64,000 nucleotides of DNA, taken from Candidatus Obscuribacterales bacterium (GTDB taxonomy: Bacteria; Cyanobacteriota; Vampirovibrionia; Obscuribacterales; Obscuribacteraceae). Under the pieces are notes generated by a model, which worked only from the letters and a program-made list of their open reading frames with translations, was not told where the DNA came from and did not search any database. The stretch lies in contig JAGVKB010000150.1 in NCBI GenBank assembly GCA_020050835.1, forward strand, positions 52,611 through 116,610, written 5' to 3'. Shown piece after piece: positions 32,252 through 43,545 of this stretch; the stretch's first letter is position 1; every line of letters starts with the position of its first letter. Both the position numbers and the translations under genes were made by a program.

Positions 32252-32278
32252 GGAGATCGGTGCCCGTCAAGGGTACGC

Positions 32279-32983
32279 TTGCGACCCGGCTGCGAGACAA
32301 ATGTAATTGATTCAAATTTCATTTTTATGGAATTAGCTCTTTTTCTTAGTTACGTAGCAACTGTGCTACTGATATCGGTACCAGTAGTGCGAAACTATTT
32401 GCACTGGTATGAGCGGCTGGATAAAGTTTATGCTGCCGGTAAGTATAAAGATAAGATTCTGCAGAGTTCAACGGCGCTGTTCTCTGCGGGCCGGGCGCGA
32501 ACATTTGTCGTTATCTGCATTTCGTCCTGTGTTTTGGTGATTGCATCACTGTTCCTGACCGGCATCACGGCATTTAGGTTGTATATCGCACAATCCGTGC
32601 ATAGCTGGACCTCACATGCCGGTAAGGTAACTGAGCTCAGCAGAATCGATCGCGGGGGTCCGGATCGGGACTTAGGCAAACTGGAGTATCAATTCAAGAT
32701 AGACAATAAAACATACAAGAGCAATTTCGTTCGTCTAGGACGTAATAGAGACTACGCTTGGAAGGAGCTGGCAAGCAAGTATCCGGTTGGGAAAGAGGTC
32801 GCTGTGTTCGCCAGTCCTGTTCATCCGGAAAGAAGCTTCCTGGAGCCACCGGACGCGACGGAGCCAGTCAGAAACGGCTTGCTCGCCGCACTCCTGCTGA
32901 GTGCCGGTATTGCTTTGCGCATCTGGTTTAATAGCTATACGGCTAAAGCTGAGGCAGAAAGCGATAGTCGAGCTAACACCTAG
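32279..32983 (+). CDS. DUF3592-like membrane protein
   Basis: The protein, 234 residues from a TTG preceded by AAGGG, may instead start at the ATG of 32327, which has no ribosome site. It has a transmembrane helix near the N-terminus (ALFLSYVATVLLISVP), a second near residues 75-95 and a third near 200-220. Between the second and third lies a beta domain with HAGKVTELSR, KLEYQFKIDNKTYKSN and YPVGKEVAVFASPVHPERSFLEP. That pattern is the DUF3592 type of membrane protein, whose function is not known. It ends with a charged tail. Its role here cannot be inferred from neighbours. Confidence 0.65.
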   Translation: MRPGCETNVIDSNFIFMELALFLSYVATVLLISVPVVRNYLHWYERLDKVYAAGKYKDKILQSSTALFSAGRARTFVVICISSCVLVIASLFLTGITAFRLYIAQSVHSWTSHAGKVTELSRIDRGGPDRDLGKLEYQFKIDNKTYKSNFVRLGRNRDYAWKELASKYPVGKEVAVFASPVHPERSFLEPPDATEPVRNGLLAALLLSAGIALRIWFNSYTAKAEAESDSRANT

Positions 32984-33032
32984 CAGGTAGATTAAAACTG
33001 CTATGAGCGCAGGCTCGTCGCCTTCGTCTCCC

Positions 33033-33233
33033 TTAATTGGCGGGAAACTTCAGTTCAGCAACTCTCGCTAAGTACATCCGGTGCAATCGGTTGGTTCGTG
33101 TAGTGTTATCTTTGCCGAAGCGCTTGGCTAGACTATCGTTGCGAATTAGAAACTTTGCAGATGAATCAGGTTTTGGCCTAACATGAATCCAAATAGACAA
33201 TGAATTTACTAGAGTTGCCCAAGATATTCTCAT
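33033..33233 (-). CDS. Small basic protein, 66 residues
   Basis: A short ORF starts at the ATG of 33233, with AGGAG eight bases upstream, a strong site. The product is positively charged, with Trp and Ile early and several Arg/Lys later (RNDSLAKRFGKDNTTRTNRLHRMYL). It has no signal peptide or known motif. The longer in-frame ORF beginning at 33260 lacks such a site. I consider it probably real because of the ribosome site only. Confidence 0.4.
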   Translation of the reverse strand: MRISWATLVNSLSIWIHVRPKPDSSAKFLIRNDSLAKRFGKDNTTRTNRLHRMYLARVAELKFPAN

Positions 33234-33467
33234 AAGTACTTCTCCTGTTCTGCTCAGCACCGGTGTAACAGAGTTGCTTGCACTGTTCCTACAAACTATT
33301 GATTCACGCTGATTCGTGGCAAACTTGTGGCTAAGGACGTTCTCACCAGATTACCTGCAAGCGCAACATCCCAAGTCCATTCTCAACGGATCGAGCACCG
33401 GTGTCGGACAAGTAGTGCTGGCGCCTCAAGTACTAAGATTTTCGCCATACGGTCTAACGCTGCAACG

Positions 33468-35303
33468 CTAGGCACCACCGACAGATTCTTCTGCAAGCGG
33501 CAATGAAAACCAGAAGCAGGAGCCTTGCCCGCCGACGCTCCGCACCCCAATTTTGCCACCGTGCAGCTCCACCACCTTCTTGCACAGTGCCAAGCCCAGA
33601 CCGGAACCTTTGATTTTAGATTTCACCGAAGTCTTAACCTGGTAGAACCGATTAAAGAGATTGGGGAGAAATTCTTCGTCTATCCCTGGTCCGTCATCCA
33701 AAACTTCCACCTGGCAACGATTGCCGGCTCTACTCAACTTGACCAAAACGCGGCTGCTATCCGGCGAAAACTTAATGGCATTGGAAAGCAAATTGTTTAT
33801 CACTTGAGACATTCGTTCAGCGTCACAGTTGCAACGTACGCTGCTTGATAGTTCCATCTCCAATTTTATGGAGCGCGATTCCGAGAGCGGTTGAAGCGCA
33901 AAGACACTATCTTCAATCAACTCATTCAATGAAACTTCTGAAGTGTTCAGCTCGAGCCGCCCTGATTCAATCTTTTCGATATCCAACAGATCGTTTATCA
34001 AAGACAACATCCTTTTCAAACTATTCGAGATTGAGCTGGAGGTTTTCAAGCCATGTTCGTTCAACTTGCCGTAAATCTCCCGTCCTGTAATGAGACTCTG
34101 CATAAAGACAGAGATTGCAGTAATGGGAGTGCGCAGATCGTGACTGACCATGTTGAGGAAATCTCTCTTCAAGGTCTCCAACTCAATTTTTTCATTTATG
34201 TCATGACCGACGCAAAAGAAATGTTTCTCCTGGCTCGACCAAACAAAGGACCACTCAGTCCAAACCTGAGCACGCTCAAAATTCAACAGCGGAATCTCTC
34301 CGAAAAATGTCGCGTCCATTTCGCCACTTAAATCAGAAAGCTTGCTTTTGACATATTGCACTGAGTTAGCAGCCACTATCGACAGAAACTCTTTGCCAAT
34401 CAGCTCAGATGGTGCCAATCCTAGAACTTGATTGGATGCGCTGTTTACAGAAACAAACTGAAACTCCGCATTTAAAGAACAGATAATCTCCTTGGCGTTG
34501 TCGACTACCGCTCGCTCCTTGCGCCTTGCCTCACCGAGAGCCGAAGCCATTTGCCTGAAAGCCAGGTCGAGATCGCGAATTTCATCGCCACCACTGAGCG
34601 GCTCATTGAGCTCTTGACCCTGTGCAAACGCTTCGGTGTTCTTCGCGATTGTTCCAATCCGTTGGCGAATCGTTCGCGAAAAGTAACTGGAGAGCGCGAC
34701 GGACAAAAGGATACTGGAGACCACTCCGGCAAACAACGCACATCTCACCCACAGCCTCCAGGTTTCTTCCGTCGCCAGACCACCCAGCTTGCGACTTGAA
34801 ATCATCTCAGTCAGTTTATCGGCATGATTTATGAATTGTCGCGAGCACATCAATAGACCAGCTTTGACAGTGGTCGAATCGAGCGCACCAGAGCCGACTT
34901 CTCGCCTGTCCAAGGCATAGATGATTCGCCCGGTAAGATTCGTCAGCTTGGTTGTGTCAGTTCGCCAGAGCGCATATTCCTGCTTGGCGGCTGGGTAGTC
35001 ATCGATTAGAGCCTCAATCTTCTGGAAAGACTTCTCAATCTTGTTCTGCGATTGCAAAAACTCATCACGAAACTGCTTTGAATAGGTGGCAGAGTAAAGC
35101 ATGAGCGCAGTCGTGCTTTCAGAGACAACTTTCAGCAGGAAATTGATTTTGGAGACAGCCTCCTTCGATCTTGCTTGCTCATAAGCAGCTCTTTCGGCAG
35201 CGGCGTCCAAGGTCAATACAAGGGCAATCAAGCCAAGCTCGAACGCAAGTGGCAACGCCACCAGCAGCAACCCTTTTTGGCGGATTGTAAGCGAAACTGT
35301 CAT
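33468..35303 (-). CDS. Sensor histidine kinase with CHASE3-like sensor, HAMP, PAS
   Basis: The 611-residue membrane kinase has a transmembrane helix at residues 12-32, a helical extracytoplasmic sensor (about 35-185, CHASE3-like) and a second helix near 190-208. A HAMP linker (IRQRIGTIAKNTEAFAQGQ) follows, then a PAS domain (about 265-385), the HisKA motif MVSHDLRTPITA with the phospho-His, and the ATPase with NLLSNAIKFSP, DDGPGID and GSGLGLALCKKVVE. No response regulator gene is adjacent; the nearest one in the window is at 54.3 kb, so the partner is unknown. The 484-base gap before it holds only the tiny ORF. Confidence 0.88.
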   Translation of the reverse strand: MTVSLTIRQKGLLLVALPLAFELGLIALVLTLDAAAERAAYEQARSKEAVSKINFLLKVVSESTTALMLYSATYSKQFRDEFLQSQNKIEKSFQKIEALIDDYPAAKQEYALWRTDTTKLTNLTGRIIYALDRREVGSGALDSTTVKAGLLMCSRQFINHADKLTEMISSRKLGGLATEETWRLWVRCALFAGVVSSILLSVALSSYFSRTIRQRIGTIAKNTEAFAQGQELNEPLSGGDEIRDLDLAFRQMASALGEARRKERAVVDNAKEIICSLNAEFQFVSVNSASNQVLGLAPSELIGKEFLSIVAANSVQYVKSKLSDLSGEMDATFFGEIPLLNFERAQVWTEWSFVWSSQEKHFFCVGHDINEKIELETLKRDFLNMVSHDLRTPITAISVFMQSLITGREIYGKLNEHGLKTSSSISNSLKRMLSLINDLLDIEKIESGRLELNTSEVSLNELIEDSVFALQPLSESRSIKLEMELSSSVRCNCDAERMSQVINNLLSNAIKFSPDSSRVLVKLSRAGNRCQVEVLDDGPGIDEEFLPNLFNRFYQVKTSVKSKIKGSGLGLALCKKVVELHGGKIGVRSVGGQGSCFWFSLPLAEESVGGA

Positions 35304-35394
35304 GTTATCAGCAGCTCAGCCCAGCAGATACCATCAAGAATATTCCCCGTCCTGGCTGTAACCAATTGACGCGAGAGAGCTGCAAGCTCAGGTT

Positions 35395-36804
35395 TTATGG
35401 TGGCAATCCTTGGGACTTACGCATATCTGCTTTCGCCCTTTCCAGATCGAGCAAATAGTCCCTGTAACAGGCGGCTCTCAGCGAGTATGCATATCCGCGC
35501 TTAGGCTCGAGCTTGATTGCATAGTCAAGATCGGTGATGGCCTTCTCGCCCTGCATCAAGTTCATGTACAACGAAGCTCGCGCACAGCGACCTTCATACC
35601 GAGTGGGGTCGAGCTCGACTGCTTTATTCAAATCAATCAAGGCTAGATCCGGTTCTTTTCTCGCAATCAAAACATCTGCCCGCATGAAGTAACCAGCAGA
35701 GCTATTTGGTCTTGCCCTAACTTCCTTCTGCGTCTCTGCAAGCGCTTCATCAGTCCGGTTGAGATGAGTTAACGCTTGACTTAGAAACATCCGGACCGGC
35801 GCAGGTTCGCACTTACCGGATCTTAAAAGCTGCTTGGCCAGCGGAACTAGCGCTTCATGCAATCCCGCAGCGCTTAGAATCTCTATTTCAGCCATGAGAA
35901 TTGAAGGATTGTTGGGTGAGCGCCGGCGATATCCATCAATCAAGGCAACTGCTTCCTTAAGCAGTCCGACATCCTTTAAGACTCTGGATTTCTGCTCCGC
36001 CTTGGAAACACTCATTTTCAACTTACTGTCAAATCTGTCTGACTCTCTTACCACTTCGATCGCTTCCTGGCGGTGGCCGCGCTTCGCAAGAACACCGGCA
36101 AACACTATCCAGTAATCCTCAGTTGGATGAAGAATTTCAGTTCGTTTGAGATACTCTTTGGCCTGACGGAAAGGACAGCGAGCATCTAACGCGCAGGTAA
36201 AAAGCAGCTGAGCGTGAGCGGCTCGCCATGACGCCGTCTTGCTATCGCTGGCGCGCTCGTGGAGCTTTAGCGCCTGCTCAAAATGTCCCTGGTCCTTTAG
36301 AAGATTGGCCTTGATGTAATAGAGAAAGGCGTTCTTGTCGCCCTGTTTAAGCAATTGATCCGCTAGCCTGTTAGCCTCCTCGAACTTTCCATCCGCGTAC
36401 AAAGCTCCAACCTTCAGCGGCTGCAAAAATGGCTTGTACACTTTGGTCTGCAATTTTTCAAGGAGCGAAAGATCGGCGATAGCCGCAGAACCTTTGCCCG
36501 AATTCACCTCTGCAACAGCCCGCCAATAGAGACATTCCTCACATTGGGGATCGTTCCTGATCGCTCGAGACAAAATAGTGATGCCGGTCTGCCAATGGGA
36601 CGAATCGATCTCCCTTCTGGCTTCTTCAACCAACTTCTCGTTGCCTTTCAAGGCAGCATTATCGGCGACCTTTTTATCGCTTGCAGATGCAGCCATCATA
36701 GAACTCAAATCAACCACAATCACGATCGTGGTCAAAAGCACAATCGACGCACAGATACAAGCGAAACCGGCATGAGTAATGAACTTTCGACTGGCTACCA
36801 TCAT
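35395..36804 (-). CDS. Secreted or membrane-anchored TPR protein
   Basis: The 469-residue protein has an N-terminal helix (FACICASIVLLTTIVIVVDL) that serves as signal or anchor. Eight to ten TPR-like units follow, for example DSSHWQTGITILSRAIRNDPQCEECLYWRAVAEV near residue 70 and NRTDEALAETQKEVRARPNSSAGYFMRADVLI near 350. It likely acts as a protein-binding scaffold on the outer face of the membrane. It stands alone, with the histidine kinase gene following 91 bases after its stop. Partner unknown. Confidence 0.7.
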   Translation of the reverse strand: MMVASRKFITHAGFACICASIVLLTTIVIVVDLSSMMAASASDKKVADNAALKGNEKLVEEARREIDSSHWQTGITILSRAIRNDPQCEECLYWRAVAEVNSGKGSAAIADLSLLEKLQTKVYKPFLQPLKVGALYADGKFEEANRLADQLLKQGDKNAFLYYIKANLLKDQGHFEQALKLHERASDSKTASWRAAHAQLLFTCALDARCPFRQAKEYLKRTEILHPTEDYWIVFAGVLAKRGHRQEAIEVVRESDRFDSKLKMSVSKAEQKSRVLKDVGLLKEAVALIDGYRRRSPNNPSILMAEIEILSAAGLHEALVPLAKQLLRSGKCEPAPVRMFLSQALTHLNRTDEALAETQKEVRARPNSSAGYFMRADVLIARKEPDLALIDLNKAVELDPTRYEGRCARASLYMNLMQGEKAITDLDYAIKLEPKRGYAYSLRAACYRDYLLDLERAKADMRKSQGLPP

Positions 36805-37157
36805 TTCACGATAGCACAGATGGTTTCGGGACTAACCAAACCAGCCTCTCTCCACCGCGAGCAACCGACCGAGTCGATTAGACCTAAAAAAACTAGCCAT
36901 GCTCCTCCCGTGCATAAATGAGGCAGACCTTAGCCGCAACTATCCCGGACTGACTGCTAGGCTCACGCAACTAGACCGATTACAACCCCGGGAGCCCGCC
37001 TGAAGCTGCGAAGCTCGCTGCCATCAACACGCTGACCTCCATTTTCCAATGCTATTGCCCGGTCAACTGAATTTTTCACATCATATGACGATAGTTCAAG
37101 ATCAATATCTTACGAGAGATCTTAGAAACTCTTGAAAGCCAATCAAGTAGCCAGCAA
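36805..37157. other. 353-base gap with no gene seen
   Basis: The stretch between the TPR gene's start and the 3' end of cbiP contains no gene I can support. Longer ORFs crossing it are shadows of the TPR gene. There is no clear terminator for cbiP. Candidate -35 and -10 bases lie upstream of the TPR start but the match is weak. Confidence 0.6.
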
Positions 37158-38672
37158 CTATTTTCGCACCACATTCGGTGCGAAGCTACTGCTGCGGTAG
37201 TTCGGCAACTCTAAAAAATCGAAGAGTAAGTCAAGTCTCAAATGGTTCTCAAGCAAATCAGCCAGATTGTCGATATGGGCGGCTCGCAGCATCCGGTAAT
37301 CCACTTCATCTACTTGCGACAGTCCAGCCCATAACAGAAGCGCCCGGCATGCCTGCGGATGATCGAACAAGCCGTGGAGATACGTGCCGAGGATTTGATT
37401 GTCCTGGGATAAAGCTCCGTCATTTCGCCCTTTCAGCTCCACGGCTGGACGAGCAAGCGCTGCTCCAGTCGAGACTCCCATATGAATCTCATAGCCGCTT
37501 ACGGGGATATTGCCGACAGTTAGAATCCCTTCGACTCTAGCGAGTTGCTTTTCTGCTTCCATCGTCGTGTCCATGTCGAGCAGACCAAGACCTGCTGAGC
37601 TGCCGCCTGAAGATTCCACCGCATGCGGATCGTGCAGATGTCGACCGAGCATCTGAAAGCCGCCGCAAATGCCGATCAACTTTCCACCGAAACGCAGATG
37701 GCGTTTGATGGATTGGTCCCAATTCTGCTTGCGGATAAAGTCGAGATCGTCCCTTACGCTCTTGCTGCCACCAAGAATGATCAGATCAGCGGGCGGTAGT
37801 TGTTCGCCGGCACGCGCAAATTTGAGGTCAATTTGCGGATGCAACGCAAGCGCATCGAAATCGGTATGATTGCTTAGCCGCGGCGTTACCGGAACGAGCA
37901 CTGTTAGTTTCGCAGCAGAACCATCCGGCGTTGACTGGCTTCGTCCTTCTGCCGACAGGCTGTCTTCCGCCTCAAGATGCAGCCCGTCCAGATAAGGCAG
38001 AACTCCCAGAACTGGTTTCGACAAATTAGCTTCAAGCCAATCCAATCCAGGCTTCAGCAAACGTACGTCACCTCTGAATCGGTTGATGATAAAGCCTTTG
38101 ATACGGCTGCGTTCGGACTCCGACAACAGGCTCATAGTGCCGGCAATCTGAGCAAAAACTCCTCCTCTGTCTATGTCGGCCACCAGGACTACAGGGCAGT
38201 CGACAGCCTCGGCAAATCCCATATTGGCGATGTCACCTTCCCGCAGATTGATCTCTGCCGGACTACCTGCTCCTTCCACTACAATGACGTCGTAACGCTG
38301 TGCCAATCGCTGGTAAGACTCCAAGACCGCCGCCATTGCTGTTGGCTTAAATTTATGGAATGCCGTTGCCTCCATGTTGGCCAGAACTTTACCCTGCACA
38401 ATCACCTGAGCGCCGCTTTGTGAATTTGGCTTCAGCAGGATCGGATTCATGTCGCTGTGCGGCTCTAAGCCACATGCTTCTGCTTGGACAGCTTGAGCTC
38501 TGCCGATCTCACCACCATCGATTGTGACGGCGCTATTCAATGCCATATTTTGTGGTTTGAATGGAGCGACCGAAATGCTGCGCCTTTTGAGCACTCGACA
38601 GAGTCCGGCCGCAACAGTGCTTTTGCCTGCATTGGACGTGGTGCCCTGAATCATTAGCGTTTTTTCAGTCAT
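37158..38672 (-). CDS. cbiP: Cobyric acid synthase
   Basis: CbiP/CobQ amidates four peripheral side chains of adenosyl-cobyrinic acid diamide. The 504-residue enzyme has the P-loop [18 protein letters not shown] at the start and the N-terminal domain with [11 protein letters not shown]. The middle carries [22 protein letters not shown] and [11 protein letters not shown]. The glutamine amidotransferase nucleophile is in [12 protein letters not shown] near residue 335, and [11 protein letters not shown] sits near the C-terminus. No ribosome site precedes its ATG. Start codons of cbiP and cbiB face outward 33 bases apart. Confidence 0.96.
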   Translation of the reverse strand: MTEKTLMIQGTTSNAGKSTVAAGLCRVLKRRSISVAPFKPQNMALNSAVTIDGGEIGRAQAVQAEACGLEPHSDMNPILLKPNSQSGAQVIVQGKVLANMEATAFHKFKPTAMAAVLESYQRLAQRYDVIVVEGAGSPAEINLREGDIANMGFAEAVDCPVVLVADIDRGGVFAQIAGTMSLLSESERSRIKGFIINRFRGDVRLLKPGLDWLEANLSKPVLGVLPYLDGLHLEAEDSLSAEGRSQSTPDGSAAKLTVLVPVTPRLSNHTDFDALALHPQIDLKFARAGEQLPPADLIILGGSKSVRDDLDFIRKQNWDQSIKRHLRFGGKLIGICGGFQMLGRHLHDPHAVESSGGSSAGLGLLDMDTTMEAEKQLARVEGILTVGNIPVSGYEIHMGVSTGAALARPAVELKGRNDGALSQDNQILGTYLHGLFDHPQACRALLLWAGLSQVDEVDYRMLRAAHIDNLADLLENHLRLDLLFDFLELPNYRSSSFAPNVVRK

Positions 38673-38680
38673 GGTATGAT
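38672..38680 (+). promoter_or_regulatory. Possible cbiB promoter overlapping the cbiP start
   Basis: TGG followed by TATGAT forms an extended -10 (TATGAT at 38675-38680), with the first base inside the cbiP start codon. Transcription would begin near 38687, giving a 19-base leader to the ATG at 38706. Confidence 0.35.
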
Positions 38681-38705
38681 TCTCGCACGATTTGTTCGAA
38701 AGACT

Positions 38706-39632
38706 ATGACGCCACCAATCATACTTTTATTGGCTGTTTTGCTTGATCGCGTTCTGGGCGAAGTCCAGCGCTGGCACCCGCTTGTCGGTTTCGGCAGGCT
38801 GGCGGATCGCTTAGAAGTATTTTTTCATCCCGGCGCCAACGCAAATGAAACGGTGCTCATCACGAGAGTGCGCGGAGCGCTGGCAGTCGTGCTATTGATT
38901 GCGCCACTTATGCTCGTTGCTGCACTTATCTCAGACCACACGCCATTTGGAAAGATCTTCGACCTGGCGCTAGTCTATATCTCGATCGGCTCCACCAGCT
39001 TGCGCCAACACGCTGTAGCTGTTGCAGAAGCGCTCGAGCAAGAAAACCTCCCCGAAGCGAGATTGCGCGTAGGCAAGATTGTCAGTCGTGACACTGCGTC
39101 CTTGCAGAAGGATGATATTGTGCGCGCCACCATCGAGTCTGTTCTGGAAAACGGCAACGATGCCATCTTCGGACCGGTAATCTGGTACATGGTAATGGGC
39201 GCACCAGGCGTGGTGCTCTACCGACTGGCCAATACGCTGGATGCTATGTGGGGCTACCGCAACGAAAGATATCTGCAATTCGGATGGGCTGCAGCCAAGC
39301 TAGATGATATTTTGAACTGGATTCCAGCTAGACTGACGGCCGGTACTTACACAATTCTCGGCAAGCGCGGGTCGGCCTGGGATTGCTGGCAGAGCCAGGG
39401 CTCACTCTGGTACAGCCCGAATGCCGGTCCGGTCATGGCAGCCGGAGCCGGAGCTTTGGAGGTAAAACTCGGCGGTCCGGCTATTTATCATGGCACACCA
39501 AAGTTAAGACCTGAGCTTGGCACCGGCAAAGATCCTGAAATTCCCGACATCAAATCGTCCTTAAACTTGATTGAAAACGGCATCTTGCTCTGGGTGGCAT
39601 TTTTCGTGATCGAGGGATTCTTCAGTGCTTGA
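38706..39632 (+). CDS. cbiB: Adenosylcobinamide-phosphate synthase
   Basis: CbiB attaches an aminopropanol or its phosphate to the f side chain. The 308-residue polytopic membrane protein begins with a helix [28 protein letters not shown], the conserved opening (DRxLGExxRxHPxVxxG). It has the conserved [31 protein letters not shown] and [28 protein letters not shown]. The start at ATG 38706 makes the opening match the family; an in-frame ATG at 38676 would lengthen it by ten unneeded residues. It is followed with an eight-base overlap by the threonine-phosphate decarboxylase gene. Confidence 0.94.
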   Translation: MTPPIILLLAVLLDRVLGEVQRWHPLVGFGRLADRLEVFFHPGANANETVLITRVRGALAVVLLIAPLMLVAALISDHTPFGKIFDLALVYISIGSTSLRQHAVAVAEALEQENLPEARLRVGKIVSRDTASLQKDDIVRATIESVLENGNDAIFGPVIWYMVMGAPGVVLYRLANTLDAMWGYRNERYLQFGWAAAKLDDILNWIPARLTAGTYTILGKRGSAWDCWQSQGSLWYSPNAGPVMAAGAGALEVKLGGPAIYHGTPKLRPELGTGKDPEIPDIKSSLNLIENGILLWVAFFVIEGFFSA

Positions 39633-40629
39633 GCATGGTGGCAAGGTCAGAGCAGCCGCTAAACTCTACGAAATCCCCGAACATCAGTGGATAGATCTTT
39701 CTACCGGAATCAATCCGCACGGCTGGCCCGTTCCACCGATTCCACCAGATGTCTGGCGCGCCTTGCCGGAGTCGGACGATCAGCTGATTGAGTCCGCGCG
39801 CACATATTACGGAAGCAAGCATCTCCTGCCAACAGCCGGCTCTCAGGCAGCCATTCAGGTTTTGCCTTCACTTCGTCCACGCTCGCGAGTCGGAGTTCTA
39901 TCACTTACTTACAACGAACATCGGCACGCCTGGTTAAGGCAAGGACATCTGGTCGCGCCTGTCGCACCGGACGAAGTGGAGTCGGCTCTCGATCAGCTTG
40001 ACGTCCTAGTTATTTGCAATCCCAACAACACGACCGGCGATCGCTTCTCAATCGACAAACTCTTACGCTGGCACAACAGGCTATCGCAGCGAGATGGCTG
40101 GTTAATCGTCGACGAAGCGTTTATGGACCCGACGCCGGAATTGAGTTTGATTGGCCAGGCCAGTAAGCCTGGCTTGATTGTTTTGCGATCGCTCGGCAAG
40201 TTCTTCGGAATGGGCGGAGCGCGCGTCGGCTTCGTAGCTTCCGACGGCGAACTCCTATCCCGGCTCGAACAAGAGCTTGGACCATGGACGATAGGCGGAC
40301 CATCGCGCTGGGCTGCAACACTTGCATTGAAGGACAAACTCTGGCACGGGCGAACTACTATTCGCCTGAGAGCGGAATCACTACGCCTCTGCAAACTTCT
40401 CACCGAAACCGGATTTCCACCGGCAGGCGGCACCGTATTCTTTCAATGGGTGTTGGGCGAACATTCGGCCAGATTGCATGCCTTTCTCGCGAAACGCGCA
40501 ATTCTAACGCGCCACTTTAGCGAGCCGCAGAGCTTGAGATTCGGACTGCCTGACTCTGAAGAATCCTGGCAACGTCTGCACGATGGACTGAATTCCTTCG
40601 CAGCGCTCCCTGAGCATACCGAAGTGTAA
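39625..40629 (+). CDS. Threonine-phosphate decarboxylase (CobC/CobD)
   Basis: This PLP enzyme of the aminotransferase class I/II family decarboxylates threonine phosphate to aminopropanol phosphate, the linker of the lower ligand. The start HGGKVRAAAKLYEIPEHQWIDLSTGINPHGWP is the subfamily signature. The PLP lysine is in VLRSLGKFFGMGGARVGF near residue 195, and NPNNTTGD and DEAFMD precede it. At 334 residues it is normal. It begins with GTG within the end of cbiB. It converges with atpC 99 bases later; a six-base-pair hairpin at 40633-40647 may help stop transcription. Confidence 0.9.
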   Translation: MLEHGGKVRAAAKLYEIPEHQWIDLSTGINPHGWPVPPIPPDVWRALPESDDQLIESARTYYGSKHLLPTAGSQAAIQVLPSLRPRSRVGVLSLTYNEHRHAWLRQGHLVAPVAPDEVESALDQLDVLVICNPNNTTGDRFSIDKLLRWHNRLSQRDGWLIVDEAFMDPTPELSLIGQASKPGLIVLRSLGKFFGMGGARVGFVASDGELLSRLEQELGPWTIGGPSRWAATLALKDKLWHGRTTIRLRAESLRLCKLLTETGFPPAGGTVFFQWVLGEHSARLHAFLAKRAILTRHFSEPQSLRFGLPDSEESWQRLHDGLNSFAALPEHTEV

Positions 40630-40728
40630 TCTGCCGAAAGATTCGGCGGCGAGCGACTGAAACGAGAGAAGAACGAAAGCAGCTCTTCCAACAACCTTCT
40701 AATGGAGCTCCAACCAGCCGCCGATACT

Positions 40729-41160
40729 CTAAGAGCGATCCGGACGCCGTCTGCGCTTGAAGAACTCGGCGGCTTTCAGTCTAGCAATGCTCTTGGATAT
40801 CGCCATTTCGCTGAGGTAAACATCCAGCTTATCGGCCTTTTGAGTCTTCTCCGCTTCGGCGCGAGCCTTGGACTGATGAGCCCTCGCTTCGTCTACTTCC
40901 ACGTCTAGCTCGGCTAGATCGGCCAGGATAGTCACTTCATTGCGGTTGACTTCCATGACACCACCCATGACGGCAGCCGTCTGTTCCTCACGATCGCTCT
41001 TGTAGCGCACGATATCGATCGCCAGTGCGGTCAGCAGCGGTTCGTGATCCGGCAGAACTGACAGCTCACCATCAACTGCACGAACAACAACCTGATCCAC
41101 CTGCTCGTCGAGAACGACTCGCTCTGGGGTGATCAGTTTGAGCGTAAGCTTGTTAGCCAT
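40729..41160 (-). CDS. atpC: F1Fo ATP synthase epsilon subunit
   Basis: The 143-residue subunit forms part of the central stalk and can inhibit ATP hydrolysis. The N-terminal beta-sandwich has LITPERVVLDEQVDQVVVRAVDGELSVLPDHEPLLTAL and VMEVNRNEVTILAD, then the C-terminal helical domain. It ends with an unusual Arg/Lys-rich tail (FFKRRRRPDRS). The gene begins directly after the TAA of the ClpP-family gene, with no intervening base, so the two should be translated together. Confidence 0.95.
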   Translation of the reverse strand: MANKLTLKLITPERVVLDEQVDQVVVRAVDGELSVLPDHEPLLTALAIDIVRYKSDREEQTAAVMGGVMEVNRNEVTILADLAELDVEVDEARAHQSKARAEAEKTQKADKLDVYLSEMAISKSIARLKAAEFFKRRRRPDRS

Positions 41161-41879
41161 TTATCCTCTCCTGGAGCTTGCCTTGCGAGCCGAACGCTTT
41201 CTGCTCGCCTCCGACTTGCCGGTCTTGCCAGCGATAGCCTGTTGCGCGGACTCTGTCAGCCGCCCTCCTGGCTTTGTGGAACGATTATCCGAATTCTTGC
41301 CACCGGTGCGTTTCGCCGTGTGGTAGACAATCTTGTCAATGATGCCGTAGGACAGCGCTTCTTCAGCCGACATGTAATGATCGCGCTCGATGTCCTTACG
41401 AACCGTGTTGCTATCCTGTCCGGTGCACCGCGACAACATTTCAATCTGGGCGTTGCGGAAGCGCTGCCCTTGAGCTGCCTGGATCTCTAAATTAGTGATG
41501 TCGCCATCAGCTTCCCAGAGAGTCTGGTGAAACATCAAAGTGGCAAACTCGTATGACGAGCGCTCACCGGTTCCAGAAGCGAGTATCTCGCAAGCTCCCG
41601 ACAAGGCATGACCCAAGCAGATGGTATTGACCTTTGCTTGAATTGAATGAATTACCGAGATGATCGCATCCGCATTGTATCCATTACCGCCAGCCGAGTT
41701 GATGTAAAGATCGATCGCCGTCGAAGGATCTTGATCGTTCAGCCGCAATAGCTTTTTGATGGTTGGAAGCGTTACTTCATTCTCGAGGCGCCCGAAAAGG
41801 TAGACGCGCCGGGGAGCCGGCTTAGCGGCTGCCTTTTCGGGCTCTTTGGCTGGGGATTGATCCTGTTGCTTCTTTCCCA

Positions 41880-41880
<1 letters not shown>
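41161..41880 (-). CDS. ClpP-family serine protease between atpD and atpC
   Basis: The 239-residue protein is ClpP-like. It has YINSAGGNGYNADAI (the oxyanion-site GG), nucleophile GHALSGACEIL with Ser94, LMFHQT with His118 and ERDHYMSAEEALSYGIIDKI with Asp167. Spacings between Ser, His and Asp match the classic triad to within one residue, so activity is expected. It differs from housekeeping ClpP by a Lys/Pro/Ala N-terminal extension and a C-terminal tail of about 50 residues rich in Lys/Arg/Ser. Its ATG overlaps the atpD stop (TAATG), and atpC starts right after its stop. A partner ATPase is not nearby. Confidence 0.87.
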
Positions 41881-43331
<1,451 letters not shown>

Positions 43332-43376
43332 CTAACGCGGGCACGCACCTTCGGCTGTACCGGCTTCGCCGGCTAC

Positions 43377-43396
43377 TGAGTCGCAATTGCGACTCA
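43377..43396. promoter_or_regulatory. 20-base perfect palindrome upstream of atpD
   Basis: The stretch TGAGTCGCAA followed by TTGCGACTCA is a perfect 20-base palindrome, 70 bases before the atpD start. A smaller hairpin (CCGGC-TTC-GCCGG at 43360-43372) lies closer to the gene. The palindrome could be an operator or a leader hairpin; no factor can be named. Confidence 0.6.
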
Positions 43397-43545
43397 ACAT
43401 TTCAATCGCTGAGGAGGCTCGTGCCTGGCCTCCCACGCATTTGCAGCGGGCTCGATCTTAGCAGCTGGTATATAGTTGCCAATCAGGTCTTTATGATAGT
43501 TTTGCTAATTGAGCCCCACCAAAATCATTTTAGAAGTTCACAACC

